This document shows, one piece after another, positions 49,325 through 62,350 of a stretch of 64,000 nt of DNA. The first letter of the stretch is position 1. Every line of letters starts with the position of its first letter. The notes beneath the pieces are model-generated. The model was not told the origin of the DNA and searched no databases. It saw only the letters and a program-made list of their open reading frames with translations. The DNA lies in NCBI GenBank assembly GCA_000320605.2, contig KB445798.1:1-64000 (forward strand), written 5' to 3'. Origin of the DNA: Gelatoporia subvermispora B. Lineage: Eukaryota; Basidiomycota; Agaricomycetes; Polyporales; Gelatoporiaceae. The position numbers were made by a program, and so were the translations under genes.

Positions 49325-51866
49325 TAGATCCCAATGTCAACATTATCAGGACGATAGTTGTGTACAGCAGTTGTTTGAGAGACATCATTTTCATTCATAC
49401 AAGATGGACGTCGCGCATATTCGCGAATCGCGCATGGGTTGCCCACCACAATCTGCGTTGAGACACATGCTATTCAACATATTCGGATGAAATGCATAGC
49501 GAGGAAAAGACCGAGACTGACGGAACTACCGGCGTACGGATTCGACTGCTTATCGGCAAGCCGAGACTACTGCATAGCGATGGATATTTGGTCTTGTTAG
49601 AATCTAAAGCCAATGGCTTTGACGCCCACGGCCGTGACGCCTCCGAGCCTCCAACACTTCGACTAGAATCGCAGCGTTGCTTCATTTTGCGTGTTAAATA
49701 ATTTGGTGGGTTTGTTTCCGGGTGTGTTTCAAGCTGTAATGTTTGATCTGCATATATGGATGCAATCGTAACTCCCATCGTTGGACTCGCTACGCAAGAA
49801 TTACAGACAAATCCTCATCTATCCGCACAGAGTCTGGAATATCTTGGCTGGTGATATGCCCCTGAAGCTACCGGACCTAATTGTCGATGCCAGCGCTTTG
49901 AGTCCGGAGTGGGAAACCTGCTCAGCAGCTCTGGAGTCTCCGGATACATCCAGAGGCATGAAATCTGCGGGGTACAGTACATTCGTAATCTCTGCTCTAT
50001 GATGTATTGATACGGTGTTTCACCGCGCGTTGATCTTTCTTGATGCCCGAGTCCGAAGTGATATGTGATCGGCGTGTTATTTGCCATCTCCGGTCATTTC
50101 CATTCTGTGCACGATCTTTTGCATATCTCCGGCGATGAAGCGTGCGATGAGCGCAACTTCCATGATACTTCAGCTATACGGCTGCCATATCCTCAAAATC
50201 ACATTCTCGGAACATTTCAGATCAGCACCCTACGCATCATCCTTTTCGCTGCTCTGCCAAAACGAGCTCTATCCATACTTATGTTGTAAGTTGCCTCGTA
50301 TTCTGGATTCTTGAAGTTTGGGGCGGAGGACCCAAATAGCACCCCCATGCTTCACCACATGTATCGCGTCTTCTCCATCTTTGTCACCTTCTCTACCTTG
50401 CGATAGTCCAGAGATGTCCAAGATCGTGATGCCCAGCTGATTCTACAGTTCAGTTATACTCTGAGACCTGATGCCTTTCTGAGCTTGCTTGGCATCACCT
50501 TGTCTCCGCCAATTACACCTATCCTCAGACCTCATCGACATCCCTGGGATGCTTCGCAGAGCGCGCCGCGGACCGCGGGCTGGGGTTAGCCTGCCAGCCA
50601 TTTTTCTTGGCTCAATCAGCGATCAACTCCGAAAAGACCGTAATGGTGCTGGTCCAGGAACTTGGATATGACACGCCTGCTGGCATTGGCCGGCGAATCA
50701 ACAAGTATGTCAAGCAAGGGAGTTGTACAGGGTATCTCGGGGCTTGATATGCTCCTGTCGGATTGGATATTAGCCGCTTCCTCATCTCCGCATCTTCGCC
50801 GCCGCGAGGTCCAAGGTTCAGAAGCTTGTATGGCGGATGCACGTTCAGCCAATGGGGCGCGCGCTGCGTGGTACCCATGGCTGCTGCGTCATGTATTCTC
50901 ATTCGCTGGCATGACAAAGACCGTGCGCGGCCATGATGCAGCTGGTCGCGTCATTGATATAGTTCGGTCGCAATCGTCGAGGGTTCACGTTCATGTCCTG
51001 CGATCTTTCATCTCTAGTATCTAGAGCGACGGTAGGGCGGGAGGGGATTGCGCCATCGCGCGGGCCCCACGGCGCCGCGCGCAGGACTCGAGGCTCGGGA
51101 TGTGCATTCACACCGTGTCCGCGCGCAGTGACCCTGCACGTCACACTTCCACCCTCATACGCAGGGAGCGTGCGAGGAGGATGCAAGCGATCACATAGTC
51201 GGCACCGGATATTTCCCTCCATGGTGTCGGCAGCGGCACTGTCAATGTATATCTTGTTCATGCAGGAACCAGGATATCTTGCGGCGATCGAGGTCATGTA
51301 TCTAATATGAATGCGAGATGGTGTGAGTGTTCCCCTTATGTAGACATCTAGCGCGGGAAGGTGAAAAAGTGACAAGTGTAGTTAGCCGACCCTTGTGGCG
51401 TCGCAGGGCCCAAGGATCCCTGAAAAGGCACTCGGGCGGGAATAGGGTCCCGACGAATTGCCGATTTCCGTCTCACGTTCCAGGAGATTCTGTGCTTGTA
51501 CAATGGCAGCCACGGTTCGTCGTCCCTCGCCGCAGTAGATAGGCACATGCATGGAAGACTGGAAGCCGAGGCATAGATCGTTGATCACGAGGCACGAGGC
51601 GCTGATATTAAATGAGGTCTCTTCGTGCGCGAGGGGCGGGTATCTTGAATGCTGCGTATGCTACAATCCGTGTATGTGTGGAGTGATAATGAGGAGCCGC
51701 CGGTGAAGAGTGAAGTACATGTAAACCCATGAAGTCGCGCCTATGTACGGTAGTCTATTCACGAGCCCAGCTCGTGCCGCTCCAGGCTCGTGGCAGGTGA
51801 ATGAGATCGGGAAAGAATATCGTACATGTCTGTAGCCTCGCGTGCATGGCAAGTGAGCACCAAGCT
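49325..51866. other. Gene-poor region after ABCC copy 1
   Basis: The first ~150 bp (3' flank) resembles the 3' flank kept in the ABC relic at 3 kb. Beyond it are only short overlapping frames with no recognised domain. Two frames (49492-49701 plus, 50899-51375 minus) are open but lack supporting homology or splice context. Confidence 0.5.
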
Positions 51867-52852
51867 CTAGAATACGCCCGGGAGGAGCCTCCACTGTACC
51901 CTCGCGGCATATGCGTCCCACGTGCTCCCAAAGACGCGCTGCAGCTCCGCATCTTCTATGACAGTCCGCCGGTTTGTCCCCTTTAGTGCCATTGCGACCT
52001 TCATCGTCCAGAACGCGACACATGTCCATGCGACGGCCGTCCCGAGGCCCATTCCCCCTACGCAGTGCATACTGGTCCTCGTCGCGCCGAGCATCGACGC
52101 CCCAGCGGTCGAATCAATACCGGAACATGGCGCGATGCGCAGCCAGCACTCCCGTAGCCATGCGCCGGGGGCGAGCCCGACGGCCGATGCGCCGAGAAGC
52201 GTGAGGTATACGCCGAGGTAACTCGGGTGCCGCACGAAGGCGTAGGGCCCCGTAGTTACCAGGCGGTGCTGCGGGGAGATGGAAACTTCGAACGTGAACA
52301 GTTTCCCGAGTGACTGGAAGCATGTCAGACGGATGGCAGCACCAGCCAATGTTGCGAGGGAGCCGAGCGCGAGGAGCGGGTGCACATATGTGAGTTTATG
52401 GAGGAGCGCGGGGGACTGGAATGAGGGGAAGAGTGGGGATGATTGAAGGATGGACGACAGTGGCGAGGAGGGAAACGCAAGCGAGAATGTCACGAGTGCA
52501 TCGCAAAATGTGACGAACATCGTCATCGCCTGCAGGTCATTTATCGAAATTAATGAGCGTCCATACTACTGGTGACGGGCACACGGGCGAAATGCCCGAA
52601 TTTGGCAGGTGCGCCACATCCGTGGGCGAGTCGCCGTGGCATACAACGTACCTTGCTGCAGAATGTGAACCAGAGGATCGCGCACTCGAAGAATGTCCGT
52701 CTCCCCATCAGCTCCTTAGGTGGCGCGGGCGGGTTAGGCGGCGATAGCGAGAGATACGCTGACGCGCCGGTCGTCAGAAGTAATGCGATCTTGCACAGTG
52801 GTTCAGTGTGGGGGAACATTGACGGTGGCGCGGATGCGAGAGATGCGAGCAT
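51867..52852 (-). CDS. Isoprenylcysteine carboxyl methyltransferase-like membrane protein
   Basis: Two exons separated by an intron near 52530-52651 give about 285 residues. Start MLASLASAPPSMFP, then a hydrophobic segment (CKIALLLTTGASAYLSLSPP), ELMGRRTFFECAILWFTF, further membrane segments (LLALGSLATLAGAAIRLTCF), and the family signature TGPYAFVRHPSYLGVYLTLL, which forms the SAM-binding part of ICMT/STE14 and related methyltransferases. The C-terminal part (RRTVIEDAELQRVFGSTWDA) is also typical: E-x-L plus an F-G-x-x-W-x-x-Y motif. Basidiomycetes carry several divergent ICMT-like paralogs besides the true STE14, and this one, with a long loop after the signature, is probably such a paralog. 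Membrane-embedded, probably in the ER. Confidence 0.85.
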
Positions 52853-55800
52853 GGCTACGGCAGGAGGGATAGTCGGAGTCGTTGGGCGGGTGTCGGGGTT
52901 GGACTCTGGGTTATGTATGCTGCGCCGAAGTGCCAATGCGACGAGTCTGGGAAAACCTGGGGAGAACTGGTCCAACACGCGTCTGGCTGGCAGGTTAAAA
53001 TATGCCGTTCGTGTCGACAGAAGCGACGCGGGAGAAGGCACACAATGCACTTGCGTGAGCAACGCTATCGCAGGGTGCGCCAGCGAGAATCTGGAGGTGC
53101 CTCACACAGCGGGGGTACATTTGATGCCACGCAGCGTGCTATTTGAGTTAAACTTATCGAAACGCCTGCGTGGATCGAGGGGCGGAAGCGCGGCGATTCG
53201 GGCGGGGTACATCCAGAGCGACTTTCCGCAACCATCGACATCAGACCCCATCGCTCCCGGCGTGTCGCTAATCGGTATCTCGTTGACAGTGAAGACGTGC
53301 ACAGCGCCCACGCTCCTGCTTCGCCTTCTTGCTGCGAGCTTGGGAAGATTTGAAAACACCGGTCAGGGTGGGAGAAAGTCGACAGCGCGGTGATGCTAGT
53401 GATGGATGCATCGCTTGGCAGACATAAATCTCCGGCCTGCGCTCGTGTAATGCTTTCCGGTGACTCTTTGCTGTGGCCTTCCGCTGTGATTTCTATGCTG
53501 TGGTGGATTAATTAGTGCAGAGTGAGATTCGCCTCCCAACGACACTTGTATCGGCGACGGCCGAGCGCTCTCGGCTCGCACTGTGCGCTTATACGCCTGG
53601 ATCACGAGCCTGCCGAGTCCGGCGGTGCGACTCTAAAAGGCTAATTGCCGCCGAGGGCTCACCGGCGAACAAGGCTTTTGACCGGCCACAATCCTGTTCA
53701 GTGCCAGCCGCCGTCAGTCCACCGTCTATCATCTATCATGTCCATCAGGCTCTCTCGAACATTGCATGCCCTGCCTCACGCTCGTTAAATTGCGACGAAT
53801 TAACCTGAGTGATATATCTCGGAGGCGCCTGATTGCATGAGGATGCGCACACGCACGCCGGGATGCGCGACGCGCCATGTGCGGCTGTCAATGCGAGGGA
53901 CGCGATAATCCCGACAATTTCCTAGCGGCGCGGACCACGGCCACATGTCTGCAGTGAATCCTGGGCTACTCTTGTCTCAGAATGTCGGTAGGTGTCTTCG
54001 GATTGTTGCTGTACGCTCCTCGCCGCGACAGATGCCAGAATTCGTTCCCTCGTCAAGCACGCCATTCAGGGTTGCGTACTAGGCGTTATGAAATGCTCGT
54101 GCATTTTCAACAGAACGCTCGGATGTCAAATTACAAGTAGGGTCGGCAAGATCTTCTCGTTACCGATCAGCCTGCCTGGAACACTGTGCCTTCTGTCCTG
54201 CCGCAACCCAGGGCCATCCGGACTCGTAGGGATCGGCAGCATGGCCGAGGGTTGCTTTTCTCCATTCTAGCGGCCTCTTCTGCGTAATCATTTCCACGTA
54301 AGAAATCTACCGGGAGAACCTGATCTGACATGGAAGAGCATCATAACATTCACCGCAGGCATTCGCGCCCTAGCACGCCAGCACATCGCTGAAATTGGCG
54401 CGCCGCGCCTTTCCCATTCCATCTCAATTACATGAAGTTCAGCTTTCTGCGTCGTGCCGCAACCTTCAGACGCCAAGATGGCGCGAGGCACGGCTATACG
54501 TTTCAGGAGCGACAGCTCATTTGCTTCGAAACCCGCCGCCCCGAGGTCAGGCTGTTCACGTCAGTTCAACGACACCACGGCAGACATATCGTGTGCGCCG
54601 GGAGCTATAAATGTGATAGCCATGGTTCGCTCAGCGCGGAGTCCGGCGAATTCTCATGATTGAGATTGAAGACCGGACCCAGAAGCGCTGTGTTTGATGT
54701 GGGGGTATAGTGGAGCGCCTCTCCGCAGCTGCAAATGGGCGCTGGGAGGTCGCACAGTGTCCACGAGATCGTTCATTCAAGGCTCATTAAAGCATTGCGA
54801 TGTATTCGCTTCTTCATAAGCTTGCGTCGTACCGATCAGAATCGGCTTAATCTCATAGATCGAATCGGTAGCGCACCATGAGGCGAGCGACCATATGCGC
54901 GCTTGAGAATCTGAGAGCACATTGCACTCGTGAGCATGTCGCCATTTATCGAACATCGAAACTTCATCGCCAGCTTTGGCTCTGCTTCATGATGTCGAGA
55001 TGATTCCACGGGGGTGCCAGCTACATCCTCCCGCCCCGACAGTCTCGGATTGAAGCCTAACTGCGCTTTAACGCCCTACGCTAATTCGGCTGCCAACTTG
55101 TAATACTTCCAGAATGGCATAGATCGTTTTAATAAGCATCATCTAACAAATACAGATGTTTGGTGGCTCATGTGCCCCATAAAAAGCGGTATTATTGGGG
55201 CTTTTGCCAGTCGAGAAGCTAGCAAGACAGATATTGAGGGCCTGAGGCGTATCGTTTGCAAACGTGAATTTGATGCAAGTACTTCCATACATCTCTGACC
55301 CGCCTTCAATTAAATGGAAAAGATTTAACGTATCAAGCCTTCAACTCAGTATGTATGGATCAAGGCTTGAGACAGGCCGTCAGAGAGCCAAGGGCCCAAG
55401 GCTGGGATGCTAAGCGCCGGGTAAGGCAATGGCGTTGATGGGCGTCAAAGCTATTACCTTTAGATTCTAACAAGACCAAATAATCAGTTTGTCGAACGAG
55501 GACTTCTACGGTCTGAACAATGTCGCTGAGATGACCACACTTTTGTCTGCCTAGGGAGGCTACCTCCTCCGTACCCCCATCGACTTAACTTGCGGCTTCT
55601 ATACTCTCCTGAATTCCGCCTTGATATCGTCCAATACCCTTCTTTACGCCTGTGCCAGAGGATTGTGCTATCGATTTCTGAATGGCTCTGCTAAGCTCTG
55701 GCACCATTTGAAGATTCACCTCACACTCACCGCTGCCAGTGCACCTCCGCATTACCAGGACCTATTCAGTGGAATCATCGACTTTAATAGTACGAACAAC

Positions 55801-56667
55801 GGTGAAATTTCCATGATCTCGAGTGCGTGAAGGAGCACACAATGCATGCGATACTGCTAGCTTCCTCCTGCTCTTGACTCGTATGAGGTTATACGAGCTG
55901 CGTGGTAGGAATGCGAAGTGATTCAATATCAAGAGTTATAGGGATGAGATGTAATCTTTCGGTTAATCTCGCGGTGCATCTTCATCCAAATATTGTCGCT
56001 CTTGGCTCTCAAATCACGTGTCATTCCTATTTCAGCGCGTCTAGAGAGCTGTCACCCCAAACCACCGTGCTGTTTACGAAGACAGTGTCTCCTGTCTCGA
56101 TTGGCCAATGGTCGCTGGCGTGAGACACACCCTTCACAGCTGACCTAAATATTCCGAAAGTTCTGGTGTCTAGACTCGAGAAGTCGGTTGAACCGACCAA
56201 CCGATGCTCAGAAGGCAGGTTTGTACCTGACTGTTCTGTTCAGGCCGCAACCCGGATGTGGTATGCAACGCACAACTGGTTATTCCGTGCTTATAGCCAA
56301 TGTTCCTAGAGATCTACTGGTTACTTGATGTGTGCTTGCAAGATGGTTGGTCCGACATTTCTGTTCAAGTTTCATCAGACACTTCAAGCACTGGACATAC
56401 GCTATATCTTGAGCGTCTACCCACACAATTATCGCAGAGCAGATATCCTTAGACCTTCTTGACCATATACGGGTTGACAGTATGCACTGTGGCAGTGGTT
56501 TCAAGCTCGCCGGCCGAAATGCCCCCGCACTCAACATATAATAGCGTGCGATATAACATCTTGCCCGCCGCACTCCCATCATCCGGTGATATCAGTGGTA
56601 TTTTCTGGAGAGTCTCGTCCTCAAGACCCGGTCGTACTTCACCGCTTCTCACGTCATAGTTGTCATC
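52853..56667. other. Long gene-poor region
   Basis: The first few hundred bases are the promoter of the methyltransferase-like gene. A plus-strand frame of 273 codons (52572-53393) mostly overlaps that gene antisense and is not supported. From about 53500 to 56660 there are only short frames, AT-rich in part, with no recognised domain, inverted repeat or RNA gene. It may be degraded transposon or gene DNA. Confidence 0.5.
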
Positions 56668-59298
56668 ATGTCCTGGCACGCTCGGGTGGAAGATGAGGAT
56701 GAGCCAACGGACGTGAAAGCCCTGGTTGCGTCGATAGATCGCCTCGTTTCATCACTGGAAAGCCGAGAAGCGACACTGTCCCAGTCTAAGGTATGCTCTA
56801 TAACCTGTACGAACGTCAAGATTGATCTCCTTTGCGTCAGAACTACTCAAAACGGCTAAGGGCTACCACTTCGACAGACGGCAAAGCTGCTCGAGGTATT
56901 CCTACTGTGAATTCCATCGTAGGTGTTTGACAATTTGAATCGATGCGATTTTTTATTGACTGAGCACAGGGCAAGATGAATTCCCTTACATCAACGATCA
57001 GCGCTGCCGACACCGGATACTCGTCTGAGTCCTGCGCTTGTGCTGTGATGATAGAAGTGGACGATGCAGGAGATACTGAAAGCAACTACGACCTGAGGAA
57101 GAGGGCTGATGCTGGTTGGACGTTGTGCTCACGAAGATTGCGTGAGCACAATGAGAAAGTTGTCAAAGCTTGGAAGGAAGAAATCGATGCGCTTCTCACC
57201 TTTGTAAGTGAGGTAATTGCTGACATGGCGTGCATGCATGTTGAAGTCGTGCGTTTTAGGCCGGTTTGTTCTCTGCCGTGGTGACAGCATTCAACGTCGC
57301 GTTCGTTTCGTCTATCATCGGCCTGGACGACGCAGCTACCACCGTGGCAGTTTCGCCACCGTCAGCAACCTCTATCTGGATCAACACGCTTTGGCTATCT
57401 AGTCTTGTTTTGAGTCTATCAGGTGCCTCTATTGGCATCGTTGTACGTCAATGGCTGAAGCACTTCATCACGCCGACTCCGTACGACCCGAAACATAGCG
57501 CCTATATCCATTACCTACGCTGGGATCTTGGAGTTATACGCTGGCATGTCCCAGAGATCCTCGATCTTCTGCCTGTATGCCTTCAACTGGCAGTTATTCT
57601 CTTCCTCATAGGTCTCGTTGGATTACTATGGGGATCGAATCGCGTCGTGTTCTCTATCATTGCCGGCCAGGTCGGCCTCCTGTTCCTGCTCGCGATCTAC
57701 ACTACGACATTCCCAGCGTGGAAACCAAATTGTCCATACAAGTCCCCCCAGGCGCGGGTGTTCTCGTGGATCGTACAATGGCTAAATCTCCGGTGGAAAT
57801 CACTTTCGGTTTTGATCTCCACAATCTTCCGTCAACTCTGGATCTATATCACGGTCCAATTGTTGCAGATACGAAGTATCGGGTGGATCGTGCGCGGATT
57901 AGATATTCGGTGGCGCAAGGCGCATGAATATACGTTGACCATTATCTACGCATTACTGGAGTTGGTCCATCATCGGGTGAGAGTTTTCTGTGACTTTAGT
58001 CCGACTCGCGTATTTACCAGCGAACACCATCAGGATAGTGAAGAAACCGAGAGGTACAAGCAAAATGGTGTTCCAGAAAAGAACCCTGCGGATTGGCTCG
58101 AACTGGAGAAAGTCATGGTCACCGCAGAGAACCGCCATCATCAGTATTGGGAACTCACAAGCGAAGTGACGGAGAAAGTACTATCACGGGCCCACCAAGT
58201 GCTCATGGACAGTTCGTTCGTGCACGATGTCATCCATCCTTGCATGATGGAGCCGGGTTTCCCTGTTCAGCATACACTGGGAGACCTCCTGCAGAATATC
58301 ATGAACCAAGGAAAACTCACATCAGCACTTGTTAAGGAGAGTGTAGGCGACATCGCGGTGGATCTTGCCTCCCGACTACCCCACGACCTCCTGAAGAACG
58401 CGTTAGATACCTGTGGAGATTACGTTGTATCGAATCTGGATCCACCAGGCAGATTGCATGCCCTCCAACGCTTCCTGCAAGCAGACAGCCGACGCGTCGA
58501 AGACGAGAAAAAGCGAGACAACAGCCCGACTCAACTTCGCGTGGCTGGCATTCGCTCTTTCCCTCGTACGGCGACCTCTGCTGTGGTGGATTTCTTCGGG
58601 TCAGTGGTGACAGCGAACGGAAACCTTCTTGATACGGAAGATAACATCTTAACGGGGCAGCTGGCTATGCGACATCTCTGTAAGTGCCTATACATAATAT
58701 CCGGGAAATGTCAGTCTTGCTAACACGACCATCCACGTAAGACATTCAGCATGTCACTACCTATACCGAAGATGCAGCTTGCAATGCGGCAATGGATGAC
58801 GCTGTGGAGGCTCTCATCTCCTACAAAGTACACGATCTATCCCCCGAGGTGGCAACTTCTGGCCTCTCAGCCGAACCATCTGAAGAGTGGCTGCATGCCT
58901 TCCGTGCCTGGTATCTTGCCCTCATCATGTCTAGCTGTATGCCCACTGGATGTCTACACCAACATTTATGGCCACAACTGTCGAAGATACCACCACAATT
59001 CCAAGTGATCATCGCGTATATCAATACTAGCCGCGAGACGATGGCTACACCGGGCCCTATCCTGGCGGAGGTCAGCCAACTAGAGAGCGCATGCACGGCT
59101 TTGCATAGTGCACTAAGAAGGCTAAGAAAGGCTTATGACCTGGTGTTGAAAGCGCCACTACCTGGCGAAGGAGACGAAATTCTGCAGCGCCGAGCCAAGG
59201 TAGCAGAGAAGGTAGAACTGATTGATGGGGAAACCTTTACTGTTGATGTCAGATCTGCACGCATCGAAGCCCTTCTTCAGGACATGGCTCGTCTTTGA
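56668..59298 (+). CDS. DUF6535-domain multi-pass membrane protein
   Basis: At least five exons, about 830 residues. The N-terminus (MSWHARVEDEDEPTDVKALV) includes a short predicted coiled coil (IDRLVSSLESREATLSQS). After an acidic exon comes KAWKEEIDALLTF joined across an intron (about 57204-57258) to AGLFSAVVTAFNVAFVSSII, the hallmark of DUF6535. The domain continues with INTLWLSSLVLSLSGASIGI, VRQWLKHF, a third hydrophobic block (LLPVCLQLAVILFLIGLVGL), a fourth, and CPYKSP. The ~500-residue C-terminal part is soluble and helical. The last exon joins at 58742 (acceptor GTAAG) through a 62-bp intron. DUF6535 proteins are numerous in mushroom-forming fungi; their function is unknown. The gene converges on ULA1 with 225 bp between stops. 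Confidence 0.87.
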
Positions 59299-59523
59299 TA
59301 TGCAAGTCCTTGTGCTGACTCACTGAATTGTAGTACCATTTGTCCGGATGTCTGAGCGCTCTGCCATGCTCAGTACAATATAAATATTTCCAGACTCACA
59401 AATACCACTCTGCTACCGTGCTCTCACCAAGTCCAGAATCAAGGATAAGTACAAATATCCCTTCCATAAATGCAGCGGATGCGACAGGACGTGACAACAC
59501 ATTGTTTCTCAGAAAGACAGGCC

Positions 59524-61587
59524 TCACGGCGTACCGACAATGCCCGTCGTGGAGTCTATGAGGTCCACGACGCAGTAGCCATTCACCGGCACGTATTGCT
59601 TCGTGATCATCTTGATCGCCTCCTGCGCGACCATACCGCCGAGGAACGCAGCGGTGTTGGGCAGCTCGGCCGTTGGCGCCCGGGCACTGTAAAGAGAAGA
59701 CATGCATCGTCAGCGCGCGGCTCATCGCACAGATAGCAGAGACTTACAGCTCCCCGATGGCCGTGTCAACCTCTTCGGGTAGCTCGACGCCTTCTCCGAC
59801 GAGGGTTTGCACTTCCGCGCGAAGTGCGTCTGCTGTCACTGCGGAACCATCTACAATGAGGTCAGTACTTCATTATCATCGAGCGCCCGGACTGCTAGGC
59901 GCGTACCCGGAGCCTGCGAGAGAAGGGTCGACAACGCAGTGAGTGCAACGTGCGTGCCTGCGTCGCGGGGGAAGATCTGGAGCGCCTCAGCTAGGTTGAC
60001 TTAGTGAATATCGTGGTAAACAATGACATCCTTGGGCGTTTACCTATTGCCGACTTGTCTTTGGCCCATTCTCCCCATCTCCGTCCCCGAAGCAGACGAA
60101 GCTGATGCGCATTCTTGAGAAACGCGTCGAGCTCGTCTTCGTTGACCTCCGCGGCAATATCCGGGAAGATCTCGCTAAGGATCCCCTTGAAGTGCTCCTG
60201 TGACAAGCAGCGCAGTTACAGCCTTCGTTTGCGCGAGGATGGTTTAGAGTATACCTTCTCGTGAAGTGATCGATCGCGGTACAAGTTCTGCAGCTTGACA
60301 TAGCTCTCCGTGTCTGTGCGCATATCCGGCAGCGCCGCACTCAGTGGCAGACACCCGGGGCCACCCGGTGAGCCGACGAACGCGTTCAGCGTCCTTAGCA
60401 GCGCGTGGAATGACTGGTTCGGGGTTGGGCCGGATGCAGATAGGGGAGGGAGGGTGAAGAGTGACGTAATCTCCCCTGGGACAGTCGGCTCGGACCAGAC
60501 ACGCCACGCCTGCGCCTCGGCCTCGTCAAAGTTCTCCTCGTCGGGCTTGTGCTTCATCGCGCGGAGCTGAGCCTTGAACTCATTCTTCTCGGCGGAGGTG
60601 CTGGGTAGCTTGTCGTCGTGCTGCGCGGCGGTTGCTCCTTTAGCTGTGACGGGGCACGCCTGGACTGGAAGCTTACCTTGGCGCGCCAGTCGTCGACCGC
60701 GCGGACCAGAATAACGACGAATGGGATGTGTGCATGCGTGGTCGGGTCGACGCTGTCAAAGTCGAGCTCGCGAGCCCATCGTAGGAGTTCAGGGAAGGGA
60801 CGTGTGATGCGGAGGGAAGGTGTGCCGTCAGTATGTGGTTGTGACACTATCAAGTACAATCGTCGTCAGTACAATACGTCAGAAGGAGAGCATGAATGCG
60901 AAGGACGCACCGCAATGCTCATGGAACTGGATGAAGAAGTCTGCCAGGAAGCCCGCGGAACGCACGACGATCAGTGGCGGGTTCGTGAGATCTGCCCACA
61001 GCAGCTCAGCCAGCTCATCCAGCACATCCTTGTTGAGGTTGTGCGCGATGATCAAGGAGAATGACCTGATGGTCTCCCTCCCGTCTTCCGTCCCCAGCAG
61101 CTCCTTCACATCCTTCAGCACGGCCTCCCCATCCACGCTATCGTTCAGTTCGCGCAACAACGGAAGCGCTTCCGCCGCTCGTGGCTTCCCGATGCTCTCC
61201 TGCGCGTTGATGAAGAAGTTGTTGCCTGCGTCGGCAGTGGTGGTGATGGCAGGGTCGAGGAGAGTGAAATGGCCGATCCCAGGGAGTACGAGGTTCTTCA
61301 GGATCGAGGTTGCAGTTGCCGACGAGGACAGAACAAGGGTGCGCGACGATTCTAATGCAGATTGCCCTGATGCCGCCCACAGTCTAACCAGGTCCAGGTC
61401 AATGTTGTGGCAAACGTCCTTGCTGGACGCACTGTACTCACCGAAGTTGGCGGTCGTACCGGCGAGTCTTATTGTCTGGGGCATCGCTGTATGTCATGAG
61501 TATCGATGTCTGGCCAGGCTCAATGTAAACGCACGTAATTGCACTAGTAGCCTGTTCGATGTTCTGTGATTCGCCGGTCGTGCTCAT
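59524..61587 (-). CDS. ULA1: NEDD8-activating enzyme E1 regulatory subunit
   Basis: ULA1 (human NAE1/APP-BP1) pairs with UBA3 to activate NEDD8/RUB1, which then modifies cullins. Six or more exons can be joined. The start MSTTGESQNIEQATSAIT is preferred; a short intron (about 61490-61538) leads to DAPDNKTRRYDRQLR, and a second intron to LWAASGQSALESSRTLVL, matching the family's YDRQLRLWG...GQ..LE signature. Then ILKNLVLPGIGHFTLLDP, DAGNNFF, PFPELLRWARELDFDS, DEENFDEAEA, LPDMRTDTESYVKLQNLYRD, and near the end TAAFLGGMVAQEAIKMITKQ. As usual for this subunit, there is no catalytic cysteine. About 520-530 residues. An ATG at 61497 inside the first intron would be an alternative start only if that intron is not real. 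Confidence 0.9.
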
Positions 61588-61639
61588 CGTAGCGTCCAAA
61601 CCTCCGCTTGCGTTGTCCGCCACAGTTAGTGATCGAAAT

Positions 61640-62350
61640 ACTACATTTGGATAGTTTCGTCACAATCAGTTCCGAGGAGCTTAAGAGCACGTGAGGAGTA
61701 GTAATATTTAGCCACAAATTATCACGCGTAACCACTAAGACATATGAGAACGGCGACGGTCTGGTCTGCACTGCAGAGCTCGGCGCTATGCTTCTCCTCA
61801 ATCTCAATCTCAATCTTTATTGCGTTTTGATAGCCTCTGCGCAAAATTCGAGGGAATTCTAGCGGGTGTCAACTAATTTGTGAGCCGCATACGGTCCAGG
61901 ATTCCTCACGCACGGTGAAGCCCGACCCGCGGGCGCCGGACAAATTTGGCCAGCCTGTTACGGGGTTCGAACCTCACTCGAGCCACATCACTCGTTTCTC
62001 CTTATCAAGTATCCACACCTGCCGTCTGGGCCTTTTCTCTCAGTTCACGTCAGTTGATTGCAAAGTCATCAGGTCCGAAGTTCCATGCGCTCAGGTCGTG
62101 ATGTGGAGAAGTACTGATATTTTGATCACTTCGCTGGGCGGTGCCATTCCCACGCGTACACCAGCCGAGCTCCTACTGGACATTGAGGTCACTCATCATT
62201 ACTGTACGATATGACTCCTCTGGCATCTGAGCGCTTTGCTATCGCACCTCGAACGATCGTTAAGGACTGCGGGACACTCTCGGGGGTTCATAAAAGGCTA
62301 GTTGATTGCGTCGTTGCACCCTGCGCATTTCCCGACTCCCATCCTCTGCG
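61640..62350 (+). promoter_or_regulatory. Upstream flank and promoter of ABCC copy 2
   Basis: Matches 41730-42241 block by block (GAGCTTAAGAGCACGTGAGG, GAGAACGGCGACGGTC, GGTTCGAACCTCACTC, CATAAAAGGCTAG, CGACTCCCATCCTCTGCGATGG). TATA-like ATAAAAGG at 62290-62297 lies about 60 bp before the start codon. A ~100-bp segment near 61885-61960 is present here but not in the other flank. Confidence 0.7.

Noticed and set aside
52572..53393. 273-codon plus-strand frame
   Set aside because: Antisense to the first exon of the ICMT-like gene, with no recognisable protein features.
6723..61587. A functional cluster of ubiquitin/NEDD8 genes (elongin C, UBC13, ULA1)
   Set aside because: Elongin C/UBC13 and ULA1 are over 50 kb apart with unrelated genes between, so chance proximity is the simpler explanation.
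41848..61982. tRNA-like B-box motifs (GGTTCGAACCTC) upstream of both ABCC genes, near 41850 and 61964, and a TTCGAAC near 30935
   Set aside because: No acceptor stem, D-arm or pairing T-stem can be drawn around them. They recur only because the ABCC flank is duplicated.
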